DNA of 5,909 bases, taken from assembly GCA_913055925.1 (NCBI GenBank), contig CAJXLH010000181.1, positions 1-5,909 on the forward strand. Direction: 5' to 3'. Made by a program: the position numbers and the translations under genes. Numbering within the stretch: position 1 is the first letter of the stretch; each line of letters begins with the position of its first letter. The notes beneath the pieces are model-generated. The model did not search any database. It saw only the letters and a list, made by a program, of their open reading frames with translations, and was not told where the DNA came from. This DNA comes from an uncultured Maritalea sp. GTDB taxonomy: Bacteria; Pseudomonadota; Alphaproteobacteria; Rhizobiales; Devosiaceae. This document shows positions 5,104 through 5,909 of this stretch, piece by piece.

Positions 5104-5814
5104 GTGGATCTGCCCCAACCTATGGTCAAAGCAACGCTCATCAAACGCTATAAGAGGTTTCTTGCAGACGTTACGCTGGAAAACGGCGAAGTGATCACCG
5201 CCCATTGTGCTAATCCCGGCGCCATGCTTGGGCTTAATAAACCTGGGCTGCCCGTTTATCTATCAAAATCAGACAACCCTAAACGCAAACTCAAATACTC
5301 ATTAGAACTGGTGGAATTGCCCACCGGCCCTGTTGGTATCAACACCAACAACCCAAACAAGATTGTCAAAGAAGCATTGGCCAGTAAATCCATTGAAGAA
5401 TTTACTGGCATCGAAGATTTTCGCGCGGAAGTGAAATATGGCGAAAACTCTCGAATAGACTTTTTACTCAACACAGAGGCAGAGCGAAAAACCTTCCTTG
5501 AGGTGAAGAATGTCCATTTGAGCCGCGGCAATGGCTTAGCGGAATTTCCAGATTGCGAAACGGAACGCGGCGTCAAACATTTGCGCGAGCTTGGCAATAT
5601 GGTGCAAGACGGTCACCGCGCAGTTGCGTTTTATCTAGTGCAGCGCACCGATTGCGCCTCCTTGTCATTCGCGCAAGATCTCGCACCGAAATATTTCACA
5701 GCAGTTGAGCAAGCGGCAAAAGCAGGTGTTGAATTTTTGTGCTATGACTGTCACATAGACACAAATGAGATTATTGTCGGTAAGCGACTGCCCGTGGCCC
5801 TGCCCGGCATGTAG
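5104..5814 (+). CDS. sfsA: sugar fermentation stimulation protein homologue SfsA
   Basis: A 236-residue protein when started at GTG 5104, the normal SfsA length. It begins with the conserved LIKRYKRFLADVTL segment (about 12-25), then AHCANPGAM (33-41), VGINTNNPNKIVKEAL (77-92), RIDFLL (117-122), FLEVKNVHL (131-139), FPD (148-150) and KHLREL (158-163). SfsA has an N-terminal OB-like part and a C-terminal PD-(D/E)XK nuclease-like fold. Here D119, E133 and K135 fit the expected acidic and lysine positions. E. coli SfsA binds DNA and was found through increased maltose metabolism when overproduced; its real activity is unsettled. It is divergent from the cinA-type gene, and map follows 25 bases after its TAG, probably in the same transcript. 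Confidence 0.93.
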   Translation: MDLPQPMVKATLIKRYKRFLADVTLENGEVITAHCANPGAMLGLNKPGLPVYLSKSDNPKRKLKYSLELVELPTGPVGINTNNPNKIVKEALASKSIEEFTGIEDFRAEVKYGENSRIDFLLNTEAERKTFLEVKNVHLSRGNGLAEFPDCETERGVKHLRELGNMVQDGHRAVAFYLVQRTDCASLSFAQDLAPKYFTAVEQAAKAGVEFLCYDCHIDTNEIIVGKRLPVALPGM

Positions 5815-5839
5815 CGCCGAAACCAAACTGAGAGCATTG

Positions 5840-5909
5840 ATGGTCACCTACGCAAGCGCCAAACCAGATCAAAAACGCACCCCTGGCATTATCCCTCTGC
5901 ACGGTGAAG
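5840..5909 (+). CDS. map: type I methionine aminopeptidase, N-terminal fragment (3' end outside window)
   Basis: Only 23 codons are visible, starting MVTYASAKPDQKRTPGIIPL and continuing to the window edge. The N-terminal MVTY and the T-G-x-I-x-L-x-G pattern match the start of alphaproteobacterial type I methionine aminopeptidases, whose metal-binding catalytic domain would follow. The enzyme removes the initiator methionine from new proteins in the cytoplasm. ATG at 5840 is preceded by GAGAG (5830-5834) with a 5-base gap. The position just downstream of sfsA fits the sfsA-map order I recall from rhizobia and relatives, which supports the call. No active-site residues can be checked in the fragment. 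Confidence 0.75.
   Translation, partial: MVTYASAKPDQKRTPGIIPLHGE

Noticed and set aside
1..5909. A novel defence, mobile or biosynthetic system
   Set aside because: Every open frame of gene size with coding character belongs to a known family, and intergenic regions are short; nothing suggests an undescribed system beyond the regulatory features reported.

Overview
The window reads as a piece of an alphaproteobacterial chromosome, probably from the Hyphomicrobiales and probably a marine or other moderate-GC member. That placement is inference from how the proteins read and from the sfsA-map order; no search was run. Gene density is high, the genes are ordinary chromosomal ones, and I see no insertion sequence, phage, CRISPR or toxin-antitoxin element.

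Layout, left to right. Bases 1-851 (+) hold the C-terminal two thirds of a TetA-like MFS drug exporter that begins outside the window. It meets an ornithine cyclodeaminase/mu-crystallin family gene (minus, 848-1777) tail to tail, with overlapping stop codons. A 155-base gap follows, holding a clean intrinsic terminator with a UUCG loop for the next minus-strand gene. That gene (1933-3369) is a full-length bifunctional mannose-1-phosphate guanylyltransferase/mannose-6-phosphate isomerase (manC/algA type), which makes GDP-mannose for surface polysaccharide. Its upstream region carries two related perfect inverted repeats. A complete tRNA-Leu(UAA) lies on the plus strand at 3552-3638. It is followed by a run of hairpins that probably end the transcript of the opposing gene.

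From 3742 to 5017 (minus) a two-gene operon encodes a CinA/MoCF-type molybdopterin-binding-domain protein followed by xanthine phosphoribosyltransferase (gpt). The stop codon of the first gene is embedded in the ribosome binding site of the second. Divergent from this operon, sfsA (5104-5814, plus) is followed after 25 bases by the start of a type I methionine aminopeptidase gene (map), which runs off the end.

The genes do not form one pathway: export, amino-acid-like metabolism, GDP-mannose supply, purine salvage and housekeeping sit side by side. I found no convincing previously undescribed system. The points most worth a second look are regulatory: the duplicated dyad module upstream of manC, the Lrp-like dyad upstream of the cyclodeaminase gene, and the overlapping dyads between cinA and sfsA. 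The overlaps between neighbouring genes are also worth noting.
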